Below are positions 49,401 through 62,023 of a stretch of DNA of 64,000 nt, piece after piece; within the stretch, counting starts at the first letter, position 1; the number at the start of each line of letters is the position of its first letter. Under the pieces are notes generated by a model that searched no databases, was not told the origin of the DNA, and saw only the letters and a list, made by a program, of their open reading frames with translations. A program made the translations under genes and the position numbers. This DNA is from Sclerurus mexicanus. Taxonomy: Eukaryota; Chordata; Aves; Passeriformes; Furnariidae. The stretch spans positions 1,595,883 through 1,659,882 of the forward strand of contig VWZF01001682.1 of NCBI GenBank assembly GCA_013396755.1. Reading direction: 5' to 3'.

Positions 49401-50939
49401 AAGTAAAATTCCTGTTGTTGACCACCAGCCCTTACATAAGATGTACAAGGATCATATTAACTAGAGAAAATGTCAGGTTCTCAATGCTTCTAGCATTATT
49501 TCTGCATCCTGCTAATGCAGCATTCACACATCTTGATGTGTGAAATATCAATTTAATTTTTCTTCTTTCAGTAGCTACCCGTACTTAAAGTATGGAAGAA
49601 TTTTATTAAAAATGAAACAAATAAACCAAATTAAAACATACAAATATACTGATATCTTGGAAAAAAACAACACCCTTCTGATCACTCGAATATGCTTAAC
49701 TGTTTAAGGAATAGAATCTCATTCCAACAGAAATGAGAATTCACAACTGTTACAAGTTTGGGGCTGTAGCTAACATGTATTTAGTATTTGGTACTTTCAT
49801 CAGGACTTGTATTTTCACTGAAAATACGTCACTGTATAAAACAACAGTTCTCTTGCAGGATTAACTCAACAGTTATTTGCTATCAAATAGCTGAACTGTC
49901 TTACAGATGCATGCAAAATTGAATAGTAGACTGGTATCAGAATAATTATGCAAGTTTCTTTTATCCTAGTAAGTTTCCATAGTAGTTGAAAATTCTGTCC
50001 TGCTTGATGTGGCCCACTTGCACAGAACAGTTATGGTGTGAGTGAAAGAACTATGAATGGATTTTCAATAATTTGAATTTAAGAGGGTAAAAATTTCCAT
50101 TTTTTTTCCTTGTTCCTATATATACTACACCTTATATGTGTAGATACACTGATCTACAGTTGGATATATTTAACTTTTGATTTCCAGTTATGTAAGCTTT
50201 CCAACATTTTCTTTTATTAGTATTCCAAATAGCCCCATATCTGTGACTCTGTGACTTACAGCTATTTTACAGAATTCCTTCCCTTTGTACTTAAACTTCT
50301 TTATAACTAATATTGATGCATTTCCCATAACAAAGTAGAATAGGAGGATTAATGTCTTTTGTATGTTAATGCTTAGTTCTTTCTTTGCTAATTAGTTCCT
50401 TCACATATTTTAATATCTATACTTAGAGCCATGCTTTGGGTCCTATATACCATAAAAATTTCAGTGCATCTTTTGTAGGCAGAGGGAAGTTTGATGGCAG
50501 TTTCCAGGCTCTGGCTATACACTTGCTGCCAATGCTATTTGCCTCTGAACATGGCAGTTTGCAGTGTTGTTTATAGTATGACCAAGAGTTATGAGGTCAG
50601 AGTAGTAACCACACCCACTGATCATGCAGTTGTAGAGCTTTAATTCTCAGTAAGAATGTACACGCTTCCTGGTGTTTAGAGGCAGAGTAGGATTTTATAT
50701 TTCGTGGTTCAGTATGTAGCAGTTACTCTTTAGGCAACACCACCTCCTTGAGATTCAGACTGCAATTCAATCCCTACTTTAGTAGTCAAAGAATGTTTCA
50801 AATGTACCCTTAGTTATCCCAGTGAACTATATCCAGAAGATATCTGGATTATTTTTAAGAAATTAAATTCAGGAAAGTTTAAAGGTACCTGAGATGTCTC
50901 CCTATTATTTATGAAATATATATATATATATATATATAT
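46414..50939. repeat. 4.5 kb direct duplication, copy 1
   Basis: Every part of 46414-50939 recurs at an offset of exactly 4,527 bases (50941 onward), with no indel until the terminal TA tract. By eye I find three substitutions: 48898 C against 53425 T, 49832 C against 54359 G, and 50267 T against 54794 G. The copy ends in a 24-base TA tract (50916-50939) right before the single N. Within it are a T/G patch (46781-46821) and a doubled acctgaaaactagttg (48782-48797, 48813-48828). No gene is seen. The 65-codon open frame at 47988-48185 has no recognisable domain. It is most likely the end of one contig. Confidence 0.97.
48782..48828. repeat. 16-base direct repeat
   Basis: acctgaaaactagttg occurs at 48782-48797 and 48813-48828, with a partial third acctgaaaa between them. 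The same arrangement is present in copy 2 at +4527. Confidence 0.85.
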
Positions 50940-50940
50940 N
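50940..50940. other. single-N join between duplicate copies
   Basis: One N lies exactly between the TA tract that ends copy 1 and the first base of copy 2. It marks an assembly or scaffolding join. Confidence 0.95.
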
Positions 50941-53900
50941 TCTTTGCAACTAGGTGATATTTTCTGATTATAAAAATGGTTAAATGTAATATAGATGGAT
51001 CAAGCATTTGCATTTTATTAGGGAGTAAATACTGTTGTAGTGAAATTTGTGATATTTATTATTACACAGTATATTAGTCAAATCAAAAATAACTGGTATT
51101 TTAAGATCCTATTAGACCTCTTAGAAACAGGAGTTTTTCTCTTAATGGTTTTGAAATTTTAGTAAACTAAAGAGTAACAGCATTAGAATGTTTATAAGGG
51201 GTACGATGATACTGTCAGTAATTATTTTGATGGTTTAACAATTGTGTTCAAACACCCCTTACTCTAGCATTTTCAGAAATTTCTTGCGCTTTGAGCCTTA
51301 ATTGTGATTTGGGGTTTTTTTTGTTTTTGTTTTGTGTTGTTTTTTTTTAATAAGAACAAGTGTCATTTATGCAGTTGTCAGCATTAATTATTAATCTGGC
51401 AACATAGGTGCAACTTTTGAAAGTACAAATCTGGAAGAACTATGTATCATTTTAACTTACATGTGGATTTCTACTCCTTTAATATATTTGAGAAATTTCA
51501 CATTTTTTTCTTCCTCATATTTTGTCAAAATAAGTCAAACACAACCTTGCCCACACTCAATAGAACATATCTGAAAACCCAGTTTCTGTGGTTGTAACCC
51601 TTAGAAAATTTCAGGAAAAAATGGTGGTAATCAACTGTTTACAGTGATTCCTTTTTGATGTAAATTAACTCTGTACTAAAATATGGTCAAATAATCATCG
51701 ATTGTATAATTAATTTTCATTGCATATTAAGGATTCAGATCTGTCAAAAGCCCCACAGTGTGTGTGGAATCAAAGTTTTAAAAATTAATCACCAGGCAGG
51801 ATATTTTCCTGTACAAAACCAAAGCACGATAATAGTAGTTGTTGACCTCTTGTTTTTTACTTGCAAATCATAAGACTAAAATCAGATTGTGTTTGCCAGA
51901 TGCACATTTTTATCTTTTCATGAGCTGAAAGTTCAAGTTTGTTTTCTTTTTTGAGGTCTTCAAATATTTCCTTTCTATTTTCTTGCTAAAGTTAAATTTT
52001 ATTTGAAATAAGTGTTTATATAAGATTTCACATCCTTAGAGAGTGAGGTGCTAAATGAATCAGATGAGAAGTGTTAGCACAATTTCATAAAATAAAATTT
52101 TTCATTTTCCTTCTGTAACACTAATTTTGATGACCCAGTGGACTGCAATGTTATGCTTTCTAACCGGACAGGATTAAACCATGGATTCTACTTCTTGGAG
52201 AGAGTTGGAAGGGCCTCAAGAAGTAAGTAGGGAAAAAGTATTAAATGCTTAGTATAGCCCAAGAAGTTTGTCCTTTCCAAAAACTTTTCTTGCAAGTACC
52301 TATATTGAAAAATTTGAATTTTCATGTTTTTGCAAACAAGATGCATTAAAATATTTGTGTAAGATATTTTTTGTTGTGGTGGTGATGCAGTTTAGCTTGG
52401 TAGCACAGCCAGTAGCTGGAAGAGGCAGTATGTAAAATCAGTCCTAACTATTGCTATTTCATTAAAAATAATCCAGATACTTATAATTTCAGAATTAGGA
52501 TCATCATCATAATTTTGGACCTGTATGTTGATGGTTACCTAACACCTGCAGGAAAAGTTGTTAACAATCTTAATATTTATAGACTTTCCTACAAATATTA
52601 TTTCCAATTATGTGGTATTTACATGTCAAGTTCTGGGGCCCATCTCTGCTTGCTCCCAGTACAGCAAATAAAGTGCATTAGCCTCCCTGAAAAAGTCAAC
52701 AGACCTCCTTAGATCCTTCCCATCTTCTAAAGAGAACTCCTGTTACCTGATTGCTCAGACTCCATTTTCTAGCTGAAACATATTGTATGTCTCCATGTGT
52801 GTGTATAAGATTAGGTAACTCTCTCTTACGGAACTTCTTCCAGCACAGAGGAGCCTTATGATCTTATCAAAGTGTGCCTGAAGAGGAAATGCAGATTTAA
52901 TGACAAACAATCCCATCTTTATTATCTGTCACTTTCTTGTCACTTCATATTAAATTATGACAGTTTAAGGGCACTGCTATTGCTCTGTTTTTGAAGGAGT
53001 TTCTTGGAGAGCACGTTTGATATTTGAATAATCAAAGAAGAATGCTCCAGCACCTTTTTTCTAAGAGTTTATGTGACTTTCCTGTGAAATGACCCAGTCT
53101 TTGATACTATGTTTGATTAAAATACGTCATTATTTTGAACTTCTAAGATGAAAAAAAGGGATTTTTTTATCTAACATCTATAGTAAGCATTGGTTAGGCT
53201 TTTTTACAAGCTGATAGTTTTGAGGAGAGAAATAAATGTGAGATGTTTGTAAAGTTTTATTTATACTATTTGGGATTAATTAAATGAGAGGCAAAAGAGC
53301 AGAATCTGACCTGAAAACTAGTTGCAGACCTGAAAAACAACCTGAAAACTAGTTGTCTTATTCTGTGTATATCATTTTCATCATAAAAAGTGTGTTATAA
53401 TTACATATGAGTTGCATGTGCATATGCAATTTGTATAATTGGATGTGTCTGCCTATTTGTCACAGGCAGGATTAGAAGTACAATTTTAAAGTCTAGACAC
53501 TGATCTGTAAAAAGCAGAACCATAGTTGACCTCACTATGTGTAACTAATTAGGGGATTAGCTGGTAAAGGATCTTTCAGATATGGTGGCTGCCTACATTC
53601 ATCTTCCCTTTACCTCACTTGCTTGAACAGGGGGGTTGAACTCTCATCTTGTCTCTAAAGAGGTTGCGTATATGTTTCTTCTTTTTCTTACAACTTAAGT
53701 TTTAGAGTAAATACAGTTTTTCATGTGTATTTTACTGGAACAATGCATCTTTTTATTCCCTACCACTGTGATTCTGTAATCTTAAAATGAAATGTAAGTA
53801 TAAGCTAATGTCACATCACCATGCTATTGAATAAGCAGCACATCTGGCTGACGTAGAACCAGATGTTATTCCATTTAGAAGGTATTTAGAATAATGATTC

Positions 53901-55460
53901 TTGTAATGTGGAGGCTTAAGGAATGTGAAGTAAAATTCCTGTTGTTGACCACCAGCCCTTACATAAGATGTACAAGGATCATATTAACTAGAGAAAATGT
54001 CAGGTTCTCAATGCTTCTAGCATTATTTCTGCATCCTGCTAATGCAGCATTCACACATCTTGATGTGTGAAATATCAATTTAATTTTTCTTCTTTCAGTA
54101 GCTACCCGTACTTAAAGTATGGAAGAATTTTATTAAAAATGAAACAAATAAACCAAATTAAAACATACAAATATACTGATATCTTGGAAAAAAACAACAC
54201 CCTTCTGATCACTCGAATATGCTTAACTGTTTAAGGAATAGAATCTCATTCCAACAGAAATGAGAATTCACAACTGTTACAAGTTTGGGGCTGTAGCTAA
54301 CATGTATTTAGTATTTGGTACTTTCATCAGGACTTGTATTTTCACTGAAAATACGTCAGTGTATAAAACAACAGTTCTCTTGCAGGATTAACTCAACAGT
54401 TATTTGCTATCAAATAGCTGAACTGTCTTACAGATGCATGCAAAATTGAATAGTAGACTGGTATCAGAATAATTATGCAAGTTTCTTTTATCCTAGTAAG
54501 TTTCCATAGTAGTTGAAAATTCTGTCCTGCTTGATGTGGCCCACTTGCACAGAACAGTTATGGTGTGAGTGAAAGAACTATGAATGGATTTTCAATAATT
54601 TGAATTTAAGAGGGTAAAAATTTCCATTTTTTTTCCTTGTTCCTATATATACTACACCTTATATGTGTAGATACACTGATCTACAGTTGGATATATTTAA
54701 CTTTTGATTTCCAGTTATGTAAGCTTTCCAACATTTTCTTTTATTAGTATTCCAAATAGCCCCATATCTGTGACTCTGTGACTTACAGCTATTGTACAGA
54801 ATTCCTTCCCTTTGTACTTAAACTTCTTTATAACTAATATTGATGCATTTCCCATAACAAAGTAGAATAGGAGGATTAATGTCTTTTGTATGTTAATGCT
54901 TAGTTCTTTCTTTGCTAATTAGTTCCTTCACATATTTTAATATCTATACTTAGAGCCATGCTTTGGGTCCTATATACCATAAAAATTTCAGTGCATCTTT
55001 TGTAGGCAGAGGGAAGTTTGATGGCAGTTTCCAGGCTCTGGCTATACACTTGCTGCCAATGCTATTTGCCTCTGAACATGGCAGTTTGCAGTGTTGTTTA
55101 TAGTATGACCAAGAGTTATGAGGTCAGAGTAGTAACCACACCCACTGATCATGCAGTTGTAGAGCTTTAATTCTCAGTAAGAATGTACACGCTTCCTGGT
55201 GTTTAGAGGCAGAGTAGGATTTTATATTTCGTGGTTCAGTATGTAGCAGTTACTCTTTAGGCAACACCACCTCCTTGAGATTCAGACTGCAATTCAATCC
55301 CTACTTTAGTAGTCAAAGAATGTTTCAAATGTACCCTTAGTTATCCCAGTGAACTATATCCAGAAGATATCTGGATTATTTTTAAGAAATTAAATTCAGG
55401 AAAGTTTAAAGGTACCTGAGATGTCTCCCTATTATTTATGAAATATATATATATATATAT
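50941..55460. repeat. 4.5 kb direct duplication, copy 2
   Basis: Near-identical to 46414-50939. It starts at the base after the N and ends in an 18-base TA tract (55443-55460), after which new unique sequence continues. Its TA tract is six bases shorter than copy 1. The three substitutions plus a microsatellite length difference are what two haplotypes of one locus would show. The 52515-52712 open frame repeats the one in copy 1. Confidence 0.97.
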
Positions 55461-56249
55461 TACTTCACATTTAATGTTTCCAAGAAAAAAGAATTTTCTA
55501 GTACATTAAAATGTTTAAATAGTAATACAAAAGCATCCAGGAGATAATCATAAATGCCCCCAAAAAATAGCAAACATGAAAGGAAAGGTCCTGAGTCCAT
55601 TCACAGATTAATGCATCTCTAAGTTATGTACCTATACTGGATTATAAAATTGTACTATTACAAATACAGATTATATTTTAAAATAAAATACATACAAATA
55701 AAACCTGAAATTTGCATAATTGTCCAGCTTTTTTCAATGCAATCAAGAATTCTTTTTGTTTTTTTTTCTTTTTACCAGAACTACATTGTATTTTGTGATG
55801 ATTAATGAAGTTCTGATTTAAAAATAATTCTTAATAGGAAAACCCTTTAGCTGCAATGATAAACAGCAAATAAATAATAGTAATAATAATAATAATTAAT
55901 AATAGTGTTATCCAAAGGTCAACTAGGTAATAATCTGTTACCATAAACTTTTAAAATAAGTATCCATCATCCTCAAGTATTAATGTGAACTAATCTATTG
56001 GAAATATCAGTGAATATTTATATTTGGTCTTAATTTTCTGCAGTTTCGTATATCTCACAATATTTTAATGGTGGTGTGGGGTATTTTCATTTGGTCTGAG
56101 TAAAGTAATTAAATCAGCATAGCTCCTTATTTATTCTATGTTTTTGCCTAAATACCTAGTTCTAGCCAAATACTTGCTTTAGTCACATAGAAGTATGATA
56201 CATTTAGGTGTTATCTTTCTTGGTTTTAAATACTTCCTTGTTGAGAATG
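55461..56249. other. unique AT-rich non-coding DNA
   Basis: No gene is seen. It contains an (AAT)n-like microsatellite at 55868-55905 and a T-rich run near 55755-55775. Confidence 0.6.
55868..55905. repeat. imperfect (AAT)n microsatellite
   Basis: About 38 bases of taa/aat units with a few interruptions. Confidence 0.85.
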
Positions 56250-56560
56250 GGTTGAGGTTGGAAGGGATCTCTAGAGGTCTTCTGGTCCAACACCTCTGTT
56301 CAAGCAGAGCCCCATAGAGCCCGTTGTCCAGGGTTGTGGCCAGATGACTTTTGAATGGATGAAGGATGAAGACTCCATGGCCTCTCTGGGTAGCCTGTGC
56401 CTGTGCTTGATCACCCTCAGATAAAATTGTTTACTACTACTCAGAGGCATTCTCCTGTGTTTCAGTTTGTGCCCGTTGCTTCTCCTCCTGTCACAGAGCA
56501 CCACTGAGAAGAGACTGGCTCTGTCCTCTTTGCACCCTCCCTTCAGGCATTTTTATATGT
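56250..56560 (-). mobile_element. CR1 LINE 3' fragment, bottom strand
   Basis: The top strand shows antisense CR1: 'gggttgaggttggaaggg', then 'atctctagaggtcttctgg', 'tccaacacctctgttcaagc', 'gttgtccagggttgtggcc', 'catggcctctctgggtagcc' and 'ttgcttctcctcctgtcac'. It is about 310 bases, 5'-truncated near 56560, and of a different subfamily from the copy 900 bases further on. The bottom-strand 77-codon frame across it (56271-56504) follows the sense direction of the element but lies in its 3' untranslated part, so it is not coding. Confidence 0.88.
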
Positions 56561-57495
56561 TGTCTTCTGATCTTTCTTTTGCATTATACAATGCTGTGTA
56601 CTCTGGAATGTACTGACAAATTCCTGGTCACAAAGAACATGGGAAAGCTGTACCTGTCTTTAGTAGTGAATTGTTCTCAGAATTGTTAAAAATGCTTTCT
56701 TGGCTGTTTTACATGACTCTGATGATTTTGCTCATGATATTAAAATTGTGGGGTTTATGCTCAAATAATCAGTGACAGCTATTAATTTTCTAAATATAAT
56801 TAGTCATAGCAGACTTCTAAATCACTCCTATAATGTTGAAACACTGTGGCTTTCTTGTTTTTAAATACTTGCTAAAATATATAGGAAATGCATTTGAATT
56901 AAAAATAAGTTTTGCTAATAATTGATTTCCAAATCTATTTTTAAACTCAAGGCAATTTAATTTTTTCATAACAAATAATTTAAATTTAGTCTATGAATGA
57001 GGTGTTATTTGTGGTTCTGTTATTTTGGTTTTTCATTTTCTTTTTATCACAGTGGCTCAAGAATTTAGCTACTTCAGAGACTGCTTAAAATTCTACTCTT
57101 TCAGTCCTTTCAGACATTTGTCAAGGTCAAAATTCCATCCAAGTGAAGGTTATTGATCAGGCCTGTATGCTTAATAAATAACATATGACAATGAAGTAAC
57201 TGGCATCATAACGAGTTGCACTTGATTACCCAGTGTTGATGACCATCCCCAATTTACAGCTGAATAGAAAGGCAGCCATCAGCAGGAGAAAAAGGGTAGC
57301 CTGAGTTCATCAGCTTTGAGTATATCAAAAATGTCAAATTGATCTGTTTTTATAACCTTTCAAATAATATGTAACCCTAGAATTTTTAGCCTAGTTTTTA
57401 AGGAAGTGGTATTTAACAAGCACTTTTACCATTCCACCTAGTAATTTCTGAACCCATTCAACAATATACCAGAGTGAAACAGAAGTCTTAAAGTT
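56561..57495. other. unique AT-rich non-coding DNA
   Basis: No gene or repeat is recognised between the two CR1 copies. Confidence 0.6.
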
Positions 57496-58800
57496 ACAGA
57501 ATCACAGAATATGCCGAGTTGGAAAGGTCCCACAAGGATCATCAAGTCCAGCTCCTGGTCCTGCACAGAACCATCCCCAGGAGTCACACCATGTGTCTGA
57601 GTGTACCATCCAAATGCTTCTTGAACTCAGGCTTGGTGCTGTGACCACTTCCCTGGTGGAGCCTGTTTCAGTGGCCAACTATCCTCAGAGTGAAGAACCG
57701 CTTTCTAATATCCAACCTAAACCTCCCCTGACACAACTTCAGGCCATTCCCTCAGGTTCTGCCGCCTGTGGGTCACCAGACAGAAGAGAGCAGTGCCTGC
57801 CCCTCCTCTTCCCCTCATGAGGAAGTTGTAACTGCAATGAGGTCTCCCCTCAGTCTCCTCAGGCTGAACAGACCAAGTGCCCTCAGACACTCCTCATACG
57901 GCTTCCCCTCAAGGCCCTTCACCATCTTTGTTGCCCTCCTTTGGACACTCTCTAACAGCTTAATATTTTTCTTACCTTGTGGTACCCAAAACTACCCACA
58001 ATATCCAAGGTGAGGCCGCACCTGCACAGAGCAGAGCGGGACAATCCCCTCCCTCGACTGGCTGGCGATGCTTTGCCTGATGGCCCCCAGGACAGGGTTG
58101 GCCCTCCTGGCTGCCAGGGCACTGCTGACTCGTATTTGACTTGGCACCCCCAGGTGCCTTGCCATGGCACTGCTTTCCAGCACCTCGTTCCCCAGTCTGT
58201 CTGTACATTCAAGGTTGTCCCATCCCAGGTGCAGAATCTGGCACCTCCCCCTGCTTCATTTGTTTGGTGATTGCCCAGCCCTCTGATTTGTCAAGATCTC
58301 TCTGCATGGCCTCCCTGCCTTTGAGGGAGTCAGCAGCTCCTCCCAGTTTTGTGTCATCTGCAAACTTGCTTAGTAACCCTTTCAGTCCTGCATCCAAGTC
58401 ATTTATGAAGATGTTGAAGGGCACAATGACCAAGATGGAGCCCTGTGGAACCCCATTAGTGACAGGTTGCCACTCTGATGTTACCTCATTCACTATTACT
58501 CTCTGTGCTTGACATGTGAGCCAATTGCTCACCCACCACATGATGTGTTTATCCCACTGTGGGATGGACAGTTTGTCCAGAAGGATCCTGTGAGAGACTA
58601 TTGAAAGCTTTACTGAAATCCAAAAAAGATTCCATCAACTGGCTTCCCTTGATCAACTAGGTGGGTTACCTTCTCAAAGGAGGAAATAAGATTTGAGAAG
58701 TAGGACTTTCCTCTCTTAAAGCCTTGCTGGCTGTGACTGATGACTGTGTTGTCTTTCAGGTGTTTTTCAATACCTCCTAGAATTTGTTATATTCCTTTAG
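57496..58800 (-). mobile_element. CR1 LINE, 1.3 kb 5'-truncated, with RT remnant, bottom strand
   Basis: It starts with the antisense terminus 'acagaatcacagaatatgcc' and keeps the full run of CR1 3' blocks: 'caccatgtgtctgag', 'ggcttggtgctgtgaccac', 'cctaaacctcccctgac', 'ggctgaacagaccaagtg', 'gcccttcaccatctttg' and 'caggacagggttggccctcc'. It continues into the reverse transcriptase part of ORF2 ('tggagccctgtggaacccc', 'gaaggatcctgtgagagac', 'cttcccttgatcaactagg') and fades near 58800. It is the best-preserved copy here and of the same subfamily as those at 1303 and 62024. Several frame breaks make it inactive, and the 5' half is absent. Confidence 0.93.
58209..58541 (-). pseudogene. CR1 ORF2 reverse transcriptase fragment
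   Basis: This 110-codon bottom-strand frame carries the core of a CR1-type reverse transcriptase. VTNGVPQGS corresponds to RT block B. FNIFINDLDAGLKG follows, then the catalytic motif FADD, the LINE version of YxDD with both aspartates kept, then TKLGGAADSLKGREA and the LDK-WAI block. The frame degrades near its C-terminal end (MKQGEVPDSAPG), where a small indel has shifted it out of the expected lysine-rich segment. The N-terminal fingers of RT and the endonuclease are missing. In an intact element this enzyme primes cDNA synthesis at nicked DNA. Here it is a relic without function. Confidence 0.9.
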
Positions 58801-60659
58801 GTTTCAGAAAGTTAACGGCTGAGTAGAAAGATTGGCCAGACATCTGGATCTGGCATTCATACGACCTGCAGGCAAGGTAGTATTTAGTGCTCTTCTCAGG
58901 GATACTTTCTGGTTTAACTTCATCCTAAAGGATATGTATTTGACTTCCAAGACTTTTCTGTCAAGGAAAGCAAAGTGTAAAAATGAGCTGGGCTAAGGAG
59001 ATTTAACTCCAAAAATTCACTCCCAATCAGAATTAAAATGCCAGTGTGGATGGATGCATGTTAAATGTGTTAGATAATTGTAAGGCAATTTATTTGTGTA
59101 TAGGACACACTGAAGGAGTATAGTGAGATATGACTCATAAGTAGTAATCATCAGATTCAGGGGTATTAAAAAGACATGGAGGACCTCTGAGTATTTTGTG
59201 CACAATCTGAAGGAAAAGACAGAATACTAAGATACAAGGAAAGGATGCTTGGAACATAGGGATTCATAGAGTAAGCTATACATAGGGCAGTCTCTCAAAG
59301 AGTTTGTAGTGACTTTGCCCAGTTTTGGTCACGCTTACTTCCTGCTATCCTAAATGTCCGTGGTTATATTTATTATACATGTTCATTCTGTCTGTGTTCT
59401 ATCTGTTATGGTCAGACAGATTCCTCTATCTACTTGTTGCTGTGAAGAAGATAAAACTTGGATACAGACTTGCATTCTTGTTGGTGTGAACACTCTGTGG
59501 CAATTTTACAGTACAGAAGAAGCAGTAATTGCTGAAGTTCTTTCCTAGTTTTAGTTATAGACAGTGTTTAGAAAACTTGTACATTTTATTTTGGAAAATA
59601 CTGATGAAATTGAACTGTAGGTATTGCATTGATTCTGACTTTAACAGATAATATATCCAAATTGTCCTACTTTACATTCTGTAAGAAAGAAAGGAAAAAT
59701 CTTTTTAAAAATTAATAGAATGTCATGATGGTAATTTCTTGTGTATATTTAAATTCTACTAATGTTTATATTAATTGTATATTCCTTCAGTCACTCCAAG
59801 GCAATATCAAACAGTAGCATTAAGAAAGTAGCAAATTAATTATATTTTCCTGTCAGTATGAACATTGTTGTACTGTGATTAAATGATTTCTAAATCTTTT
59901 GACCTGTCAGCCATGCCATGTTGATTCTAAAAATTCAAATGTGCTGATTCCTAGTTATGTTTGTTTGGAAATAGATGTATAAATGAGTACATATACTATC
60001 AGTTTTCATGTAAGAAATAATTTCTAATATACCTTCTAAATTCTGCAGATTAAGCCTGTGACTTTCTGAACCTGTAAATTTCTTGTCATTGAGTGTTTAG
60101 TCATTATGAAATGGAGGCATTACTTTGCCAGTTTGCTAGCGAATATTTCTACTAAGCTAAAGAACATATTTCAAGTTATGTGTATAGAAGGTGAATGCTT
60201 TGTTTTTGACTAAATATTGAATTATTGTCAAGATCCAATAATACAGTCAGGATCTTTTGCAGCCATGATGACTTGTATATCTCATTCTGTCATGTCACAT
60301 CACAAGGCTTTTTTTTTTTTTAAGTGATATGTTCTCTTTCTTTTTTTCTTTCCCAAAAGAGTTGTGAGTAGTTTTTGAAACACATTCAACACAGGTTTTC
60401 CTGTTCATTTATTCATACAAGTGTGTTTCCATGGAGACAATGCTGGGGTTCATTTCCGTTGCAGTTCTAGACAGTCATTTATCTGTAAATCAACAACACA
60501 AATCAACTTTTCTGCATGTTGTGACAGTCCTAAGGCGATTAGTTCTCAGGCAATATCTACAGTTTTTTCCCATGTTTGCATTTTCTCCTACAGGCATAGT
60601 ATGATTCCCCTTGCAGAAAAGCACAACATCATGATTTACATCTTATGGATTTAGACATA
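58801..60659. other. unique AT-rich non-coding DNA
   Basis: No gene is recognised. There is a poly-T tract at 60309-60321. Short open frames (59354-59548, 60421-60654) have no recognisable domain. Confidence 0.6.
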
Positions 60660-61005
60660 AGATTTGGGTGCAGTTACAGAGAGATCACTGTTAAGGAATG
60701 TTGGAGTACATTGGGTGAATAATCCTGATCCCATGTTGGCACAGAGACCTGAGGGTGTACTGTTTTCTTTCTACTCCTTGATCCTTCCCTGACATCACAA
60801 CAAAAAGAAAACTGCAGCACTGCCAGCAGGTGCCATGCCGTGGGCCAAGACTGTGAAGTTTGCTGCAGACAGAACTTGGCCTGTGGCTGTAAGTGCATTG
60901 CTTGAGATTTTCATCGCAGATGACTCAAGGCCCTCGGGTGAAGTGGTGGAAAAGTGACCCACAGTGCTTAGTCTTTTCAAGAACATATTGACCACATCCA
61001 ATTAC
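60660..61005. other. GC-elevated unrecognised block
   Basis: About 340 bases of clearly higher GC than the surroundings, including several CpG sites. Two bottom-strand frames overlap here (60674-60898, 74 codons; 60795-61001, 68 codons). The second has a fairly normal protein-like composition (SSAMKISSNALTATGQVL) but no motif I can assign, and it stops at a TGA without a splice donor. It may be a decayed coding exon, a retrocopy fragment or an unnamed repeat. Confidence 0.35.
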
Positions 61006-62023
61006 ACCATAGTTTATCAATATAATTGTTTATAGTGTGGTGTTGAGAATATGTATTACTTGATATAAGCCATGTATTGGTTGGTTGAGGATATAAAGCT
61101 TGCAGAAGTAGTATTGGTGTACTATATAGAATGTTAGAAATGAGTGACTCCTGATCTGTTCAGTAAAATGATCTGACAGACACCCTCATATAGCTTAGAT
61201 TAGAATCACAAGATTCCTGTGTATAGTTCTGTACACACCAGGGAGGGATTTATGCCCCATTTTATCAGTACATTTCAATATAGCTAGAATATATTAAGTA
61301 ATTTTTAGATATATGGTACATTAATAGTTTAGATAATAGAACTGTGGCTGTAGTTTTAATTGAACTAGAAAAAAAGGGCATTTCAGTAAAGTTAAGGATA
61401 AACATCAAAAGAGCAAATACAGAACTGTAAAAGTTCAAGAAATTTAATGTTTGCAGTTCTTTATTTTTGCCTTTTTTTTCTGAAATTCAGCAGAGAATAA
61501 AAAGTGATCTCTAGCAAAAGCCAGGGGGATAGCCGGAGCAATCACTCTCTCAAACTTTCCTAAGCATTTACTGAAAAAAAAAGATAAAACATTTTTACAA
61601 GTCTCACTAAGAAATATTTTGCAAATTGAAGATACTTACAAAAACCAATGTAATGTGACATATCACAAAAAAAAAAATAATTAAAGAATAGGGTGAATGC
61701 TAGTTATGCAACTGTTTCGTACCAGTGTATTGAACATAATATATTCAAGTTGATTTCTAGAAGACCTCTTTGATAGTCAGATTTTAGTGAAATTCCTGTA
61801 TGCTACCCAGGAACAGTTAAAAGGTTGGGGTTTTTTCACTTATGAGTTCTCTAACCTGCTCCATGATGTTTTTTTCAAGAATGTAGTGTCCAAGCACTCT
61901 GGATAAATGTGTTATACATTACAGAAAGAAAAAATAAAGTTCCAGGAAAAAAAAAGTTTTATTAGCTTGCACTGTTTGAGAAAAAAAGAAACCCTGCATA
62001 TGTGTGGTAAATAAACATCAAGC
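61006..62023. other. unique AT-rich non-coding DNA
   Basis: No gene or identifiable repeat is seen. Several A runs of 8-10 bases occur. Confidence 0.6.

Noticed and set aside
47988..52712. Identical 65-codon open frames at 47988-48185 and 52515-52712 as a duplicated gene
   Set aside because: They are identical only because the whole 4.5 kb is duplicated, probably falsely. The peptide has no recognisable domain and sits in AT-rich unique DNA.
60705..60725. Shared 15-base match 'ggagtacattgggtg' with the start of the LTR-like block at 27271
   Set aside because: A match of this length is expected by chance in a 64 kb self-comparison, and the flanks do not align.
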